Shown here piece after piece: positions 6,905 through 14,345 of a DNA stretch of 35,884 nucleotides. Below the pieces are notes generated by a model, which was not told where the DNA came from, did not search any database, and was given only the letters and a program-made list of their open reading frames with translations. The first letter of the stretch is position 1, and the number at the start of each line of letters is the position of its first letter. Source of the DNA: Oscillospiraceae bacterium (GTDB taxonomy: Bacteria; Bacillota; Clostridia; Oscillospirales; Ruminococcaceae); assembly GCA_024684395.1 (NCBI GenBank), contig JAIKWY010000183.1:1-35884 (forward strand), given 5' to 3'. The position numbers and the translations under genes were made by a program.

Positions 6905-7915
6905 TCAATGGCGGTGTTTTTTGCCTTTTTTCTTCTTGTGCTTCTTGTGGGAAGCACTGTTCTGCGGCTTTTGCGGCGTCTCCGGGGCTTTTACCTCGGG
7001 CGCAGGTTCCGCAGCGGGTGTTTCTGCCGGTTTTTCCTCGGCAGGTGTTTCTTCTACATGCGGTTCTTCCGCAGCAGACTTTTCCTCGGCAGGAGATCCC
7101 TCCGTGGGCGCTTCCTCTGCGGGTGCTTCTGCTACAGGAGCAGATCCGGCAACGGGTTCCTCAGCCGGTTTTTCTTCTGCCGCCTTCACCGGACTATCAG
7201 CGCATGAAGCAGCTTTTTCTCCTACAGTGCCCTGGTGTGCGTCTGCCGGCGGGGGCTCCCCCGTCCAGCCCTCGGCTGCGAGTCTTGCCTTTTCCTTTTC
7301 GATGGCTTCCCGGATCAGCTTTTCTCGCTCTTCCTCTTCGGATTCCCGGTGTATCTCCTTGCCGATCTTCATCAGGCTGCGCACCTCGTAGAATGCCACA
7401 GCCAGGATGCCGAGCATGACCACGAGGAGCAGCATCTTCCGGGTGCCGCTGTAGCCGGTCATGAAGCCGAAAATATGCAGCTTCCGGCTATATTTCCCAC
7501 GGATCTGATCCGCACGGACGGCGAGTGCGTCGTCCACCGGATTGGCATCGCCACGGGTGATGAAGCTGCCGTCCGCTTCGCAGCTGATAATGCGGTGCGT
7601 CACAAGCAGCCCCCGGGTCTCGGGATCCTCGGACACGAAGGTGATGATGTCGCCCTCCTGCAAAGTGGCAGGATCGGTCTTTGCCACTAAAATGCAGTCG
7701 CCCACGCGGAGCGACGGCTCCATGCTCCCGGTCACGATCTGGAGGATGCAGTGCCCGAAGAAGCTGACCGGCTGCTTTTTGACCATGCAGAAGGTCACAT
7801 AGACCAGCAGGGCGCCTGCCAGCACCAGCAGCACGGTCGCCGAGACGCTGAGGATGCGCTGGAGCGGGGATCGTTTTGCCGTTTCGGTATTCTCATCATC
7901 AAGCGGCTTCACCAC
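6905..7915 (-). CDS. SipW-type signal peptidase I with long charged tail
   Basis: A 336-residue protein. Residues about 20-45 form a membrane helix. The catalytic serine is in VTGSMEPSLRVGD (S64) and the second catalytic residue is histidine in LLVTHRII (H107), the Ser-His arrangement of SipW and eukaryotic/archaeal-type peptidases; ITRGDANPVDD (D123) gives the conserved aspartate. A second membrane helix lies at about 159-176. The family core ends near residue 205; the remaining 130 residues are a Pro/Glu/Ala-rich stretch with repeated PAEE-type units and end in a Lys/His-rich block (SHKKHKKKKGKKHRH). The start is GTG at 7915 (a second GTG follows) behind GGAGTGGAGG, overlapping the DUF2357-like gene by 17 nt. 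SipW enzymes process TasA-like fibre proteins; the nearest candidate substrate here is the product of 12574-13287. Confidence 0.88.
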   Translation of the reverse strand: MVKPLDDENTETAKRSPLQRILSVSATVLLVLAGALLVYVTFCMVKKQPVSFFGHCILQIVTGSMEPSLRVGDCILVAKTDPATLQEGDIITFVSEDPETRGLLVTHRIISCEADGSFITRGDANPVDDALAVRADQIRGKYSRKLHIFGFMTGYSGTRKMLLLVVMLGILAVAFYEVRSLMKIGKEIHRESEEEEREKLIREAIEKEKARLAAEGWTGEPPPADAHQGTVGEKAASCADSPVKAAEEKPAEEPVAGSAPVAEAPAEEAPTEGSPAEEKSAAEEPHVEETPAEEKPAETPAAEPAPEVKAPETPQKPQNSASHKKHKKKKGKKHRH

Positions 7916-10094
7916 GGCGCCTCCACTCCTCCATTTTCCGCTTCATATGCTCAAAGGGCGTCACATGGTAGGTTCGGTACAGACGCTGCATCTCGGTGCG
8001 GATGGCTTCCTGTTCCTCCGGCGTCCTGACGGGCGGTTTGTAAGGTCTTGGCGGGTTCTTTTTGCGATCCTTGGCTCGTTTGCGTTTGAACTTGGCGTCT
8101 TCGATCTTACGCAGGAAGCTGTACGGGAATACCGGTGCATACTTGCGGTAGTAGACCTCCATCCTGTCCCGCTCTGCCTTGATGGCTGCCTTGCGTTCCT
8201 TTTCGGCAAGGCGTTCTGCCCGGATGATCTTGTAATCGGGATTGTCCGTGTCCTCCGGAACGATCCCGAACAGGATCGCCAGCAGATGCCGGATCAGGCG
8301 GGGAATGGCATAAAACGGATTTTTGGTATATTCCTTCCGGATCTCCCGGAACGGTTTGTTCTGGAAATAGGTGCGCTCGGCTTTGAGACGTTCGGCACGC
8401 TCGGCTTCCTTGCGTTCCTTTTCACGCTTCTGCTGTTCGAGCTTGTTGCGGGCTGCGATCTCTCTCGGATCCTCGAACTCGTTCTCCTCGGACAGAGAAG
8501 CCTTGGCTTCCTCGATCTCCTCTTCGCTGACGGTGATGCTCGTCTCATCGACTTCATCCGGACGGGCGGCAAGTGCCTCCTCCTCCATGCCTTCGGCTTC
8601 ACCGAGCTCGGAGCGGACGAGCTGCTTCTCATTGGCAAGACGTTCACGCTCGGCATCAATGCGCTCCTGCTCTTCCTTGCGGAGACGTTCTTCCTCCTCA
8701 CGCTTGCGCTTTGCCTCGATCAGGGCGATGCGCTCCTGCTCGATGCGTTCACGCTCACGCTCGGCAGCTTCCTGCTCGGCACGCTTCTGTGCAAGCATCT
8801 GTTCGAGACGGCGTGCCTCCTCGGCTCGCTCCTCCTCGATGCGCTGGAGCTCCGCCTGACGGGCGGCTTCGATGCGCTCCTGCTCGGCACGGTGGCGCTC
8901 CTCCTCCTCGGCGGCGATGCGGTCGGCGATGCGTTTTCGTTCGAGCTCCTCCTGATAGGCGGTCTCGACCTGGATGGCAGCGGCGATCTGGTCAAAGACC
9001 AGCGCCACATCCTCCGGCATCTTCCGGACGAACTGCTGCTCGCCCTCGGCGGCAAGATAGCCCGCCGCCCCGGAGACGGTCACGTCATAGTCACCGGACA
9101 GCTCCTTGTCGAACTTCTTGATGAATTTCGGCTGTACGACACGGAATTTCCGGTTTTTCTTTGTCCGCAGCGGTGCAAGGCTCTCGCTGCCCTCCATCTG
9201 GGAGCGGAACAGCAGCATCTGCAAAATGACCATCCGGTAGAAGTTCTCCACGAACGTACCGGTCGGCTGCACGGCATTGTCCTCGATGTTGATCTCATAG
9301 CCGACCTTGTCATAGCTCTCGATATACTGCCAGAGCGTCAGACAGGCTTTGAGATCGACGTTTTTCATGATCGCATTGGTGCGCATGACGGGCGGTCGGA
9401 TGTAGGCATTGCCCAGCTTCATGCACAGGTCAGAGCCCTTGTAGCCCTCGATCGCCTTTTTCAGCTTCTCCACACGCTGCCAGACGGTATAGCCGCTCGC
9501 ATCGTAGGCGGCAAGGCTCGAAACGCTTTCCATCTTCAATTCTACCTTGAAATGTCCGCCGTTGCCGTCATCTACGGTCGTGTTATAGCCGAGGGTGAAC
9601 GCCTGCTCATCCCTTGCGACCTGCGCCAGTTTTTCATAGCGCCGGTTGATGAAGATATAGAGCCGGTCCACAAGCGTGTTGACGAACTTGTTCTCGTAGG
9701 TCATCAGGCTCTCTTCCTTGTGGACGTTCAGGATCTTGGACGGCGTGATCTTGCCGGTCTTCTGATCGTAGCTCTGGATATAATCGGTGTGCTGCGCCAG
9801 GTGCTTGACCGATTCGACCGTGATCTTCCTTGAAAGGGCGATCGGCACGATCTCCTCCACATCCTCGATGGTCCTGCGGGGATTGCGCAGACAGTTGTCA
9901 ACATGGATCAGTGCATTCTCGATCGTCTCCACCCAGGAGACGTCGATGACCTTCTGCATGAGCTTCCGGTTGAGTGCAAAAGTGTTACGGCTCTCATGCA
10001 GGAGCGAACTGAGCGAGGCATACACCTCCTCTTTGTCCAGCAATGCGGCTGCTTCCTCAAATTCCTCGAACCATTCATCATATGCTTCGCTCAA
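7899..10094 (-). CDS. DUF2357-like protein with long charged coiled coil
   Basis: A 731-residue protein. The first 370 residues are a mostly helical folded region that includes ESLMTYENKFVNTLVDRLY (about 128-146), the kind of segment seen in DUF2357 proteins, which are partners of McrB-like ATPases. About 385-500 is an almost unbroken Glu/Arg/Ala coiled coil, followed by an acidic linker (510-550) and a second basic helical part to the end, with a hydrophobic patch AIPRLIRHLLAILFGIVPED. I see no PD-(D/E)xK nuclease motif, which McrC-type partners normally carry. The start is TTG (10094) behind AGGTGAG. The gene follows the AAA+ gene across a strong hairpin and overlaps the second SipW gene. 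The DUF2357 assignment is moderate; the pairing with a McrB-like ATPase supports it. Confidence 0.72.
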   Translation of the reverse strand: MSEAYDEWFEEFEEAAALLDKEEVYASLSSLLHESRNTFALNRKLMQKVIDVSWVETIENALIHVDNCLRNPRRTIEDVEEIVPIALSRKITVESVKHLAQHTDYIQSYDQKTGKITPSKILNVHKEESLMTYENKFVNTLVDRLYIFINRRYEKLAQVARDEQAFTLGYNTTVDDGNGGHFKVELKMESVSSLAAYDASGYTVWQRVEKLKKAIEGYKGSDLCMKLGNAYIRPPVMRTNAIMKNVDLKACLTLWQYIESYDKVGYEINIEDNAVQPTGTFVENFYRMVILQMLLFRSQMEGSESLAPLRTKKNRKFRVVQPKFIKKFDKELSGDYDVTVSGAAGYLAAEGEQQFVRKMPEDVALVFDQIAAAIQVETAYQEELERKRIADRIAAEEEERHRAEQERIEAARQAELQRIEEERAEEARRLEQMLAQKRAEQEAAERERERIEQERIALIEAKRKREEEERLRKEEQERIDAERERLANEKQLVRSELGEAEGMEEEALAARPDEVDETSITVSEEEIEEAKASLSEENEFEDPREIAARNKLEQQKREKERKEAERAERLKAERTYFQNKPFREIRKEYTKNPFYAIPRLIRHLLAILFGIVPEDTDNPDYKIIRAERLAEKERKAAIKAERDRMEVYYRKYAPVFPYSFLRKIEDAKFKRKRAKDRKKNPPRPYKPPVRTPEEQEAIRTEMQRLYRTYHVTPFEHMKRKMEEWRRRGEAA

Positions 10095-10148
10095 TTCGTT
10101 CTCACCTGCCTTTTCAGGGATCAGAGTTGGTATGCAGTAAACTGCAAG

Positions 10149-10190
10149 AAGAGGTAAGAAACGGACGAGGTCGTCAGGTTCTTACCTCTT
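10149..10190 (-). promoter_or_regulatory. Intergenic hairpin between AAA+ and DUF2357-like genes
   Basis: AAGAGGTAAGAA (10149-10160) pairs perfectly with TTCTTACCTCTT (10179-10190); inside it GACGA and TCGTC also pair. No T-run follows on the minus strand, so it is more likely an mRNA processing or stability element, or a partial attenuator that sets the ratio of the two proteins, than a full terminator. Confidence 0.6.
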
Positions 10191-10203
10191 ACAGGGTTAT
10201 AGG

Positions 10204-11784
10204 TCAGAACAGCTTCTGGAGCCGCTCCAGATAGGCAATGGATTCGTTCATCTTGCCCTTGCCGAAGATCTTGTTGAGGTAAGCGCAGAGCTCCTTCAAT
10301 TCCTCACGCAGCATGGCGAGGTTCAAAGACTCGAATTTACGGAAGATCTTGGTCGCCAGTACGTAGTCGATGCCGTCGAGCTCATCGCCGCCGCACGCTA
10401 CATAGACCGGCACGAACAGACCCATCTGCTTCAGGATACGGTTACCGAATGCCACACGCAGCTTCTCGATGACCCAGAGGTCGAGCTGGTGGATCTTCTT
10501 CAGATTCTCCTGGGAGATCGGATACATCTTGAACGCCTCCACAAAGAGCTCGTTCAGGTGATCGTAGCCGAGGCACAGCGGCTCGGTGTCCGGTGCATCG
10601 AAGGCAACGCCCTTGGCGTCGAGGTTGATCGGCTGCGCACGGTCGTATACCTTATCGGAGATGGCAAAGGTCGAGTCGTCGTTATTTGCCGTACCGATGT
10701 ACCAGATGTTCTGCGGGATGACGATCTTGCCCTTGGCAAGCTTGATCGGGTCGGTGCTCCATGCATTCGGAACGATGTCGAGTGCCCATTCTTCGGGGTT
10801 CGGCATTTCGAGGATGGAGAGCATCTCGGCGAAGTAGTACTCGACACGGGCGATGTTCATCTCATCGAGCAGGATGAGGTTGACATCGTTGTTGTAGTTT
10901 GATGCATAGATACGCTTCAATACCTCTGTCTCGTTGAAGCTCTTCGTAAATTCATTGAAGTAGCCGAACAGCTCGGTACGGTCACGCCACGAGGGCTGTA
11001 CCGATGCGATGGTCGTGTCTACCTGTAAGAACTTACCGAGCGAGTAGGGGAGAGAGGTCTTACCGGTACCGGAGATACCCTGTAGAATGATCAGCTTGGT
11101 CGAAGCCATGCCCGCCAGGAACAGGCGGATCGTCTTGTGATCATAATACAGATGCATTCTCGAACATGCAAAATTGCGGTAGCGCTCCACGATGCCTTCG
11201 AGCGTGATCTCGTTGTCATAGGCAGGCGGCTCGTAGGTCTTGTAGAAGCTGTCCACCTCGATGAGCTTGGAGAAACGCTGATCCGTGGTCTGGATCACGC
11301 CGTCCTCGACTGCCACCGGGGCAGCCTCGCCCTCTGCGCCGGCTTCACCGACTGCACCGGCTGCGGCACCCGCTCCTGCAAAGGAGAGCGTACCGGAGAC
11401 AGGCGCACCGATCGAAGCGACCTTGAGCGCCATGATCTCGTCCTTTTCCTTCATCAGCTTGAGCACACGCTGCTGGAGGAGAGAGATCTCTTCGAGCAGA
11501 TCCTCGTTGCTGACGATGGAATGGCGGAAGCGTATGTACTTTCGGATGGCAAGCACGATGATGATACCGATCACGACAAACAGTGCTACCACAAGGATGA
11601 TCGCCAGGACGGCAAGCACCCATCCGGCGGCATTAAAATCGCCGCAATACTGCTTGAACTGTGCAATATAGCCGGGAATATCAAAGATCTGCTTGATCCC
11701 GCGCCAGAATCCCAGGAAGATCTCTGCAAAGCCTTGCAGGATCGAGGAGATAAAGGCAAAGAACCATTTGAGGAATCCGTTCAT
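10204..11784 (-). CDS. Membrane-anchored McrB-like AAA+ ATPase
   Basis: A 526-residue protein. The N-terminus has amphipathic or hydrophobic segments (about 5-30) and a clear membrane helix at 55-80, then a coiled segment and an Ala/Gly-rich linker (about 127-160). The AAA+ domain follows: Walker A GISGTGKT (236-243), Walker B LILLDEMN (303-310), sensor-1 GTANNDD (364-370) and an arginine finger in ISDKVYDRA (R382). The form of Walker B (DEMN) and of the sensor/finger block places it in the McrB branch of the MoxR/dynein-like AAA+ clade. Classical McrB is a GTPase of type IV restriction; here the signature asparagine-rich loop is GTANNDDS and nucleotide preference is unknown. GAGGAG precedes the ATG. 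It lies 12 nt after the SipW stop and before the DUF2357-like gene, so it is an operon partner of both. Confidence 0.87.
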   Translation of the reverse strand: MNGFLKWFFAFISSILQGFAEIFLGFWRGIKQIFDIPGYIAQFKQYCGDFNAAGWVLAVLAIILVVALFVVIGIIIVLAIRKYIRFRHSIVSNEDLLEEISLLQQRVLKLMKEKDEIMALKVASIGAPVSGTLSFAGAGAAAGAVGEAGAEGEAAPVAVEDGVIQTTDQRFSKLIEVDSFYKTYEPPAYDNEITLEGIVERYRNFACSRMHLYYDHKTIRLFLAGMASTKLIILQGISGTGKTSLPYSLGKFLQVDTTIASVQPSWRDRTELFGYFNEFTKSFNETEVLKRIYASNYNNDVNLILLDEMNIARVEYYFAEMLSILEMPNPEEWALDIVPNAWSTDPIKLAKGKIVIPQNIWYIGTANNDDSTFAISDKVYDRAQPINLDAKGVAFDAPDTEPLCLGYDHLNELFVEAFKMYPISQENLKKIHQLDLWVIEKLRVAFGNRILKQMGLFVPVYVACGGDELDGIDYVLATKIFRKFESLNLAMLREELKELCAYLNKIFGKGKMNESIAYLERLQKLF

Positions 11785-11796
11785 ATTTTACTCCTC

Positions 11797-12549
11797 TTAT
11801 GCCGGATCGCCGTCTGCTGTATCAGATGCAGCGTCCTCCTTGCTTTCTGCCGTTTCGGCGTCTGCCTCTGCGGGTGTTTCGGTCTTTTCGGATGTATCTG
11901 CTTCTGCGGATGCCCCGCCCTCGCCGTTCTCCTGCTTCTGAGCGGCAAGGTATTCTTCGATGGCACGGCGCTTGATCTCATCCTCGTCGATCTCCGCTGT
12001 CTTGGGCGCCTTGACTTCGATGAGCGTCACAATGAACTTGTACAGCTCGATGAGGAAGAAGATCGCCATCGGGATCAGGATGCAGATGAAGAAGCCCGTC
12101 TTGGTACGCAGGAAGTTCATCACGGTGCCGAGCCCGCCGATGCGGACGTTTGTCCATTTGCCGATGATATCGCCTGCATATGCCGGCATATCGTCGTTGA
12201 GGTTGTTGTTGTCGCCCCGTGTGACGAAGCTGCGGGTGGTCTCCGCCTGGTTGATGCCCACGATACGGTGGGTATTCTTGACTTTTTTGCCATCAATGAT
12301 CGTCCAGAAGGTGATGACGTCATTCTCCTGGAGCTGCATGATGTCATCCACCTCCCGGCAGATGATGAGGTCGCCCTGGCTGAATGTGGGCTTCATGGAG
12401 TCTGACTCGACGGTCATGGGGATGAAGCCGAACAGATTAGCTACACCGTTGTTGCGTCCCGAGGAAAAGACAAGGATCGTGATGAGCAGCGCAACGGCAA
12501 GTATGATCCACGAAAGGACATCTGCTACGGTTTTGAGTACTTTCTTCAT
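11797..12549 (-). CDS. sipW: SipW-type signal peptidase I
   Basis: A 250-residue integral peptidase with a membrane helix at about 11-29, catalytic serine in VESDSMKPTFSQGD (S51), catalytic histidine in KNTHRIVG (H94) and the conserved VTRGDNNNLNDD (D113). A second membrane helix at about 151-172 is followed by a charged tail rich in Glu, Ala and Thr (about 205-250). The Ser-His pair marks the SipW/ER type rather than the Ser-Lys bacterial type. It would cleave the signal of TasA- or camelysin-like proteins on the outer face of the membrane; the gene just upstream encodes a candidate substrate or partner. GGAG precedes the ATG; 24 nt separate it from that gene. Confidence 0.92.
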   Translation of the reverse strand: MKKVLKTVADVLSWIILAVALLITILVFSSGRNNGVANLFGFIPMTVESDSMKPTFSQGDLIICREVDDIMQLQENDVITFWTIIDGKKVKNTHRIVGINQAETTRSFVTRGDNNNLNDDMPAYAGDIIGKWTNVRIGGLGTVMNFLRTKTGFFICILIPMAIFFLIELYKFIVTLIEVKAPKTAEIDEDEIKRRAIEEYLAAQKQENGEGGASAEADTSEKTETPAEADAETAESKEDAASDTADGDPA

Positions 12550-12573
12550 GGCTATTTGTTCTCCAATCTTTTG

Positions 12574-13287
12574 TTATGTAGACTCCGTGATACGGAAATC
12601 CATACCGAGCTTCAACGTGCCGCCGATGATCGCATCGACGCAGTCGGGATCATTGCCCTCCAGCCAGATGACAATGGTATATTTGTCCTTCGCCTTCGGC
12701 TCAAAGTTCTCGTGACTGGTCGTCATGACAACGGTGGAGGAGGTAAATTCGCTGTCGCAGTCACCCTCCATGCCGCCGCCATTGGATTTGGTCTTACCAT
12801 ATATCGTTCGTTCGCCGTTCTTGTAGACGGCGACTCTGATCGCCTCATCCACACCCTGTGTCACGTTCTCGATGGTCATCTCTCCGGTGTAGGTGATGGT
12901 GTCGTCGCCGGAATTGATGAGATAGAACGTGTAGGCGATATAGCTTTCTCCGTTGTGGGAGCCGTTGATCTTGTCGATGTTATCCGGCAGATCTTCACCG
13001 CTGATATTGGTCATATCATGTACAGTGTTGGCGTCGAGCCGTGCGTTGGAGATCTCATAGTCCGGTGTTTCCGAAAGGGTCAGCCCCTGCCGCACCATAT
13101 CGTATTTGTTGATACGCACGGTGAAGCTGCCGAATTTATCATAGAAATACGAGATCGCATATGCCGCCGCCACGATGGCTGCCAGGATGATCGCCAGAAG
13201 ACCGAGTACACGCATGACCACAAGGTAACGCTTGGTTTCCTTGGCAGTGCGCCTCAGCTCCAGAACGTCTCTGATCTGTTCATCCAC
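12574..13287 (-). CDS. TasA/camelysin-like membrane-anchored surface protein
   Basis: A 237-residue protein. A charged cytoplasmic N-terminus (1-22) is followed by a membrane helix (about 25-47, MRVLGLLAIILAAIVAAAYA); the rest is an extracytoplasmic beta-rich domain. It contains AYTFYLINSGDDTITYTGEM and, near the end, IVIWLEGNDPDCVDAIIGG then TLKLGMDFRI. The WLEG-DP-C-GG-K block is what I know from SipW-associated TasA-like exported proteins of Clostridia. The N-terminus has no obvious cleavage site, so it may remain an anchored accessory protein rather than a released fibre subunit. The start is GTG at 13287 (GGAG about 8 nt upstream). It lies between the EAL-like and SipW genes. Confidence 0.7.
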   Translation of the reverse strand: MDEQIRDVLELRRTAKETKRYLVVMRVLGLLAIILAAIVAAAYAISYFYDKFGSFTVRINKYDMVRQGLTLSETPDYEISNARLDANTVHDMTNISGEDLPDNIDKINGSHNGESYIAYTFYLINSGDDTITYTGEMTIENVTQGVDEAIRVAVYKNGERTIYGKTKSNGGGMEGDCDSEFTSSTVVMTTSHENFEPKAKDKYTIVIWLEGNDPDCVDAIIGGTLKLGMDFRITEST

Positions 13288-13323
13288 GCTAATTCTCCAT
13301 TCTGTTTCAGGTCAGGGTCCTGC

Positions 13324-14058
13324 TTATTTTCCATATTCCTCCTCCGGCTGGTAGCTCCCGGAAAGGGGACCGGCGCAGTAGGAACAGCCGAATTCATACA
13401 ATGTCTCTGCCTGACGGCTGTCTGAAACGCCGTCAGCGATGGGCTTGGCGCCCATATCATCTGCAAAGTCGATGATCGAATGCACCGCATTGTTGGAACG
13501 TTCGTTGCGTCCGATGTACTGGATGACCTCCGGGCTGAGCATGACATAATCCACAGGGAAGCCAGCCAGCCGCATGAGCGGGCAGTTGTCCGCTCCGAAA
13601 TCTGTCAGCATGAAGTGGAAGCCACGGGCACGCAGCGCCTGCAAGCGCTCCGCCGCAATGCCGTCCTGCTCCATCAGGAGCCGGTCGGAGAGCGTGAAGC
13701 AGAGCTTTCCGGTCGGGATCTCGTACTTTTCGCAGTATTCGAGCAAAGTCCGGTCTGCCCGGATCTCCAGCAGAAAGCGGACGGGCATGTAGACTGTCAG
13801 CCACTCAAAATGCAGCTCACGTTCCTCGAATTTCTTGACCACTTCGATACCCTGCAGCAGTTCAAGACGGAACAGGTCGGTACACTGGGTCGTGACCTCG
13901 GATACCTCCCGGAAGCTCTCCGGCTGCAAAGTGCCGAGTCCAGGTGTGTTCAGACGGGTGAGAGATTGGAAAAAAGTGGAACCGCCGGTCGAAATGTTCC
14001 GGATCGGGCGGAAATACAGCTCTATGGCACGTATCCCGCCAATGGTCGTTTCTGCCAT
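13324..14058 (-). CDS. Degenerate EAL-domain protein
   Basis: A 244-residue single EAL-fold protein that follows the family from the first strand (IELYFRPIRNISTGG) to the end (GCSYCAGPLSG). All catalytic landmarks are altered: the EAL tripeptide is QSL (31-33), the usual DDFG is TDFG (152-155), the K of the DYxK motif is replaced (VDYVMLS), and AEGVE is ADGVS. It should therefore not hydrolyse c-di-GMP; it may bind it or act as a protein-interaction domain. Only about 10 residues precede the domain and there is no membrane segment. It is the first gene after a strong promoter and heads the surface-export run. GGGGGTGA precedes the ATG. Confidence 0.85.
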   Translation of the reverse strand: MAETTIGGIRAIELYFRPIRNISTGGSTFFQSLTRLNTPGLGTLQPESFREVSEVTTQCTDLFRLELLQGIEVVKKFEERELHFEWLTVYMPVRFLLEIRADRTLLEYCEKYEIPTGKLCFTLSDRLLMEQDGIAAERLQALRARGFHFMLTDFGADNCPLMRLAGFPVDYVMLSPEVIQYIGRNERSNNAVHSIIDFADDMGAKPIADGVSDSRQAETLYEFGCSYCAGPLSGSYQPEEEYGK

Positions 14059-14110
14059 CTGCTCACCCCCTCTTCAGCCTGTTCTCATACAGGCAGATGT
14101 ATTCTATTCT

Positions 14111-14139
14111 ATTATATCACAATATGTCTGAATTGTCAA
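14111..14139 (-). promoter_or_regulatory. Promoter of the EAL-SipW-AAA+ operon
   Basis: On the minus strand TTGACA (14134-14139), 17-nt spacer, TATAAT (14111-14116): a perfect consensus, about 50 nt before the EAL-like gene. It shows that the long run 14058-6174 can be transcribed independently of the pilus operon upstream. Confidence 0.88.
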
Positions 14140-14261
14140 TGAAATTAGCATGAAACTTACGGAAATCGTTTTATTTGACGGAATGTGCAGGATGGGCGAT
14201 TTCAGGGAGATATGACGCAGCTGCGGGGAAACGGACATAATTTGTACATCTGCGGGATGGC

Positions 14262-14291
14262 AAAAAATGCACCGTGTGATCTTTACGGTGC
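14262..14291 (-). terminator. Second terminator after the pilus operon
   Basis: GCACCGT (14269-14275) pairs with ACGGTGC (14285-14291); on the minus strand the hairpin is followed by ATTTTTT. Confidence 0.75.
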
Positions 14292-14303
14292 TGCATGGGG
14301 CAG

Positions 14304-14337
14304 AAAAGAAGCACCCTATGTTTCCATAAGGTGCTTC
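14304..14337 (-). terminator. First terminator after the pilus operon
   Basis: A 13-bp stem (14308-14320 with 14325-14337, one G-T pair) and a 4-nt loop just after the stop codon of the FctB-like gene, followed on the minus strand by TTTTCT. Two terminators in tandem isolate the pilus operon from the EAL operon. Confidence 0.85.
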
Positions 14338-14345
14338 GTGCTTAT

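Noticed and set aside
7854-9833. 659-residue open frame on the plus strand opposite the DUF2357-like gene
   Set aside because: It is antisense to a gene with clear coiled-coil and operon structure; long antisense frames arise from the Glu/Arg/Ala codon bias here. No ribosome site or recognisable domain.
7899-11784. Simple reading of the McrB/DUF2357 pair as an ordinary type IV restriction system
   Set aside because: No nuclease motif seen, no DNA-binding N-terminus on the ATPase, a membrane helix instead, and surface-export genes on both sides. Defence remains possible but is not the simplest reading.
11137-12405. 422-residue plus-strand frame opposite the ATPase and SipW genes
   Set aside because: It crosses two well-supported genes on the other strand and is Leu/Cys/His low-complexity.
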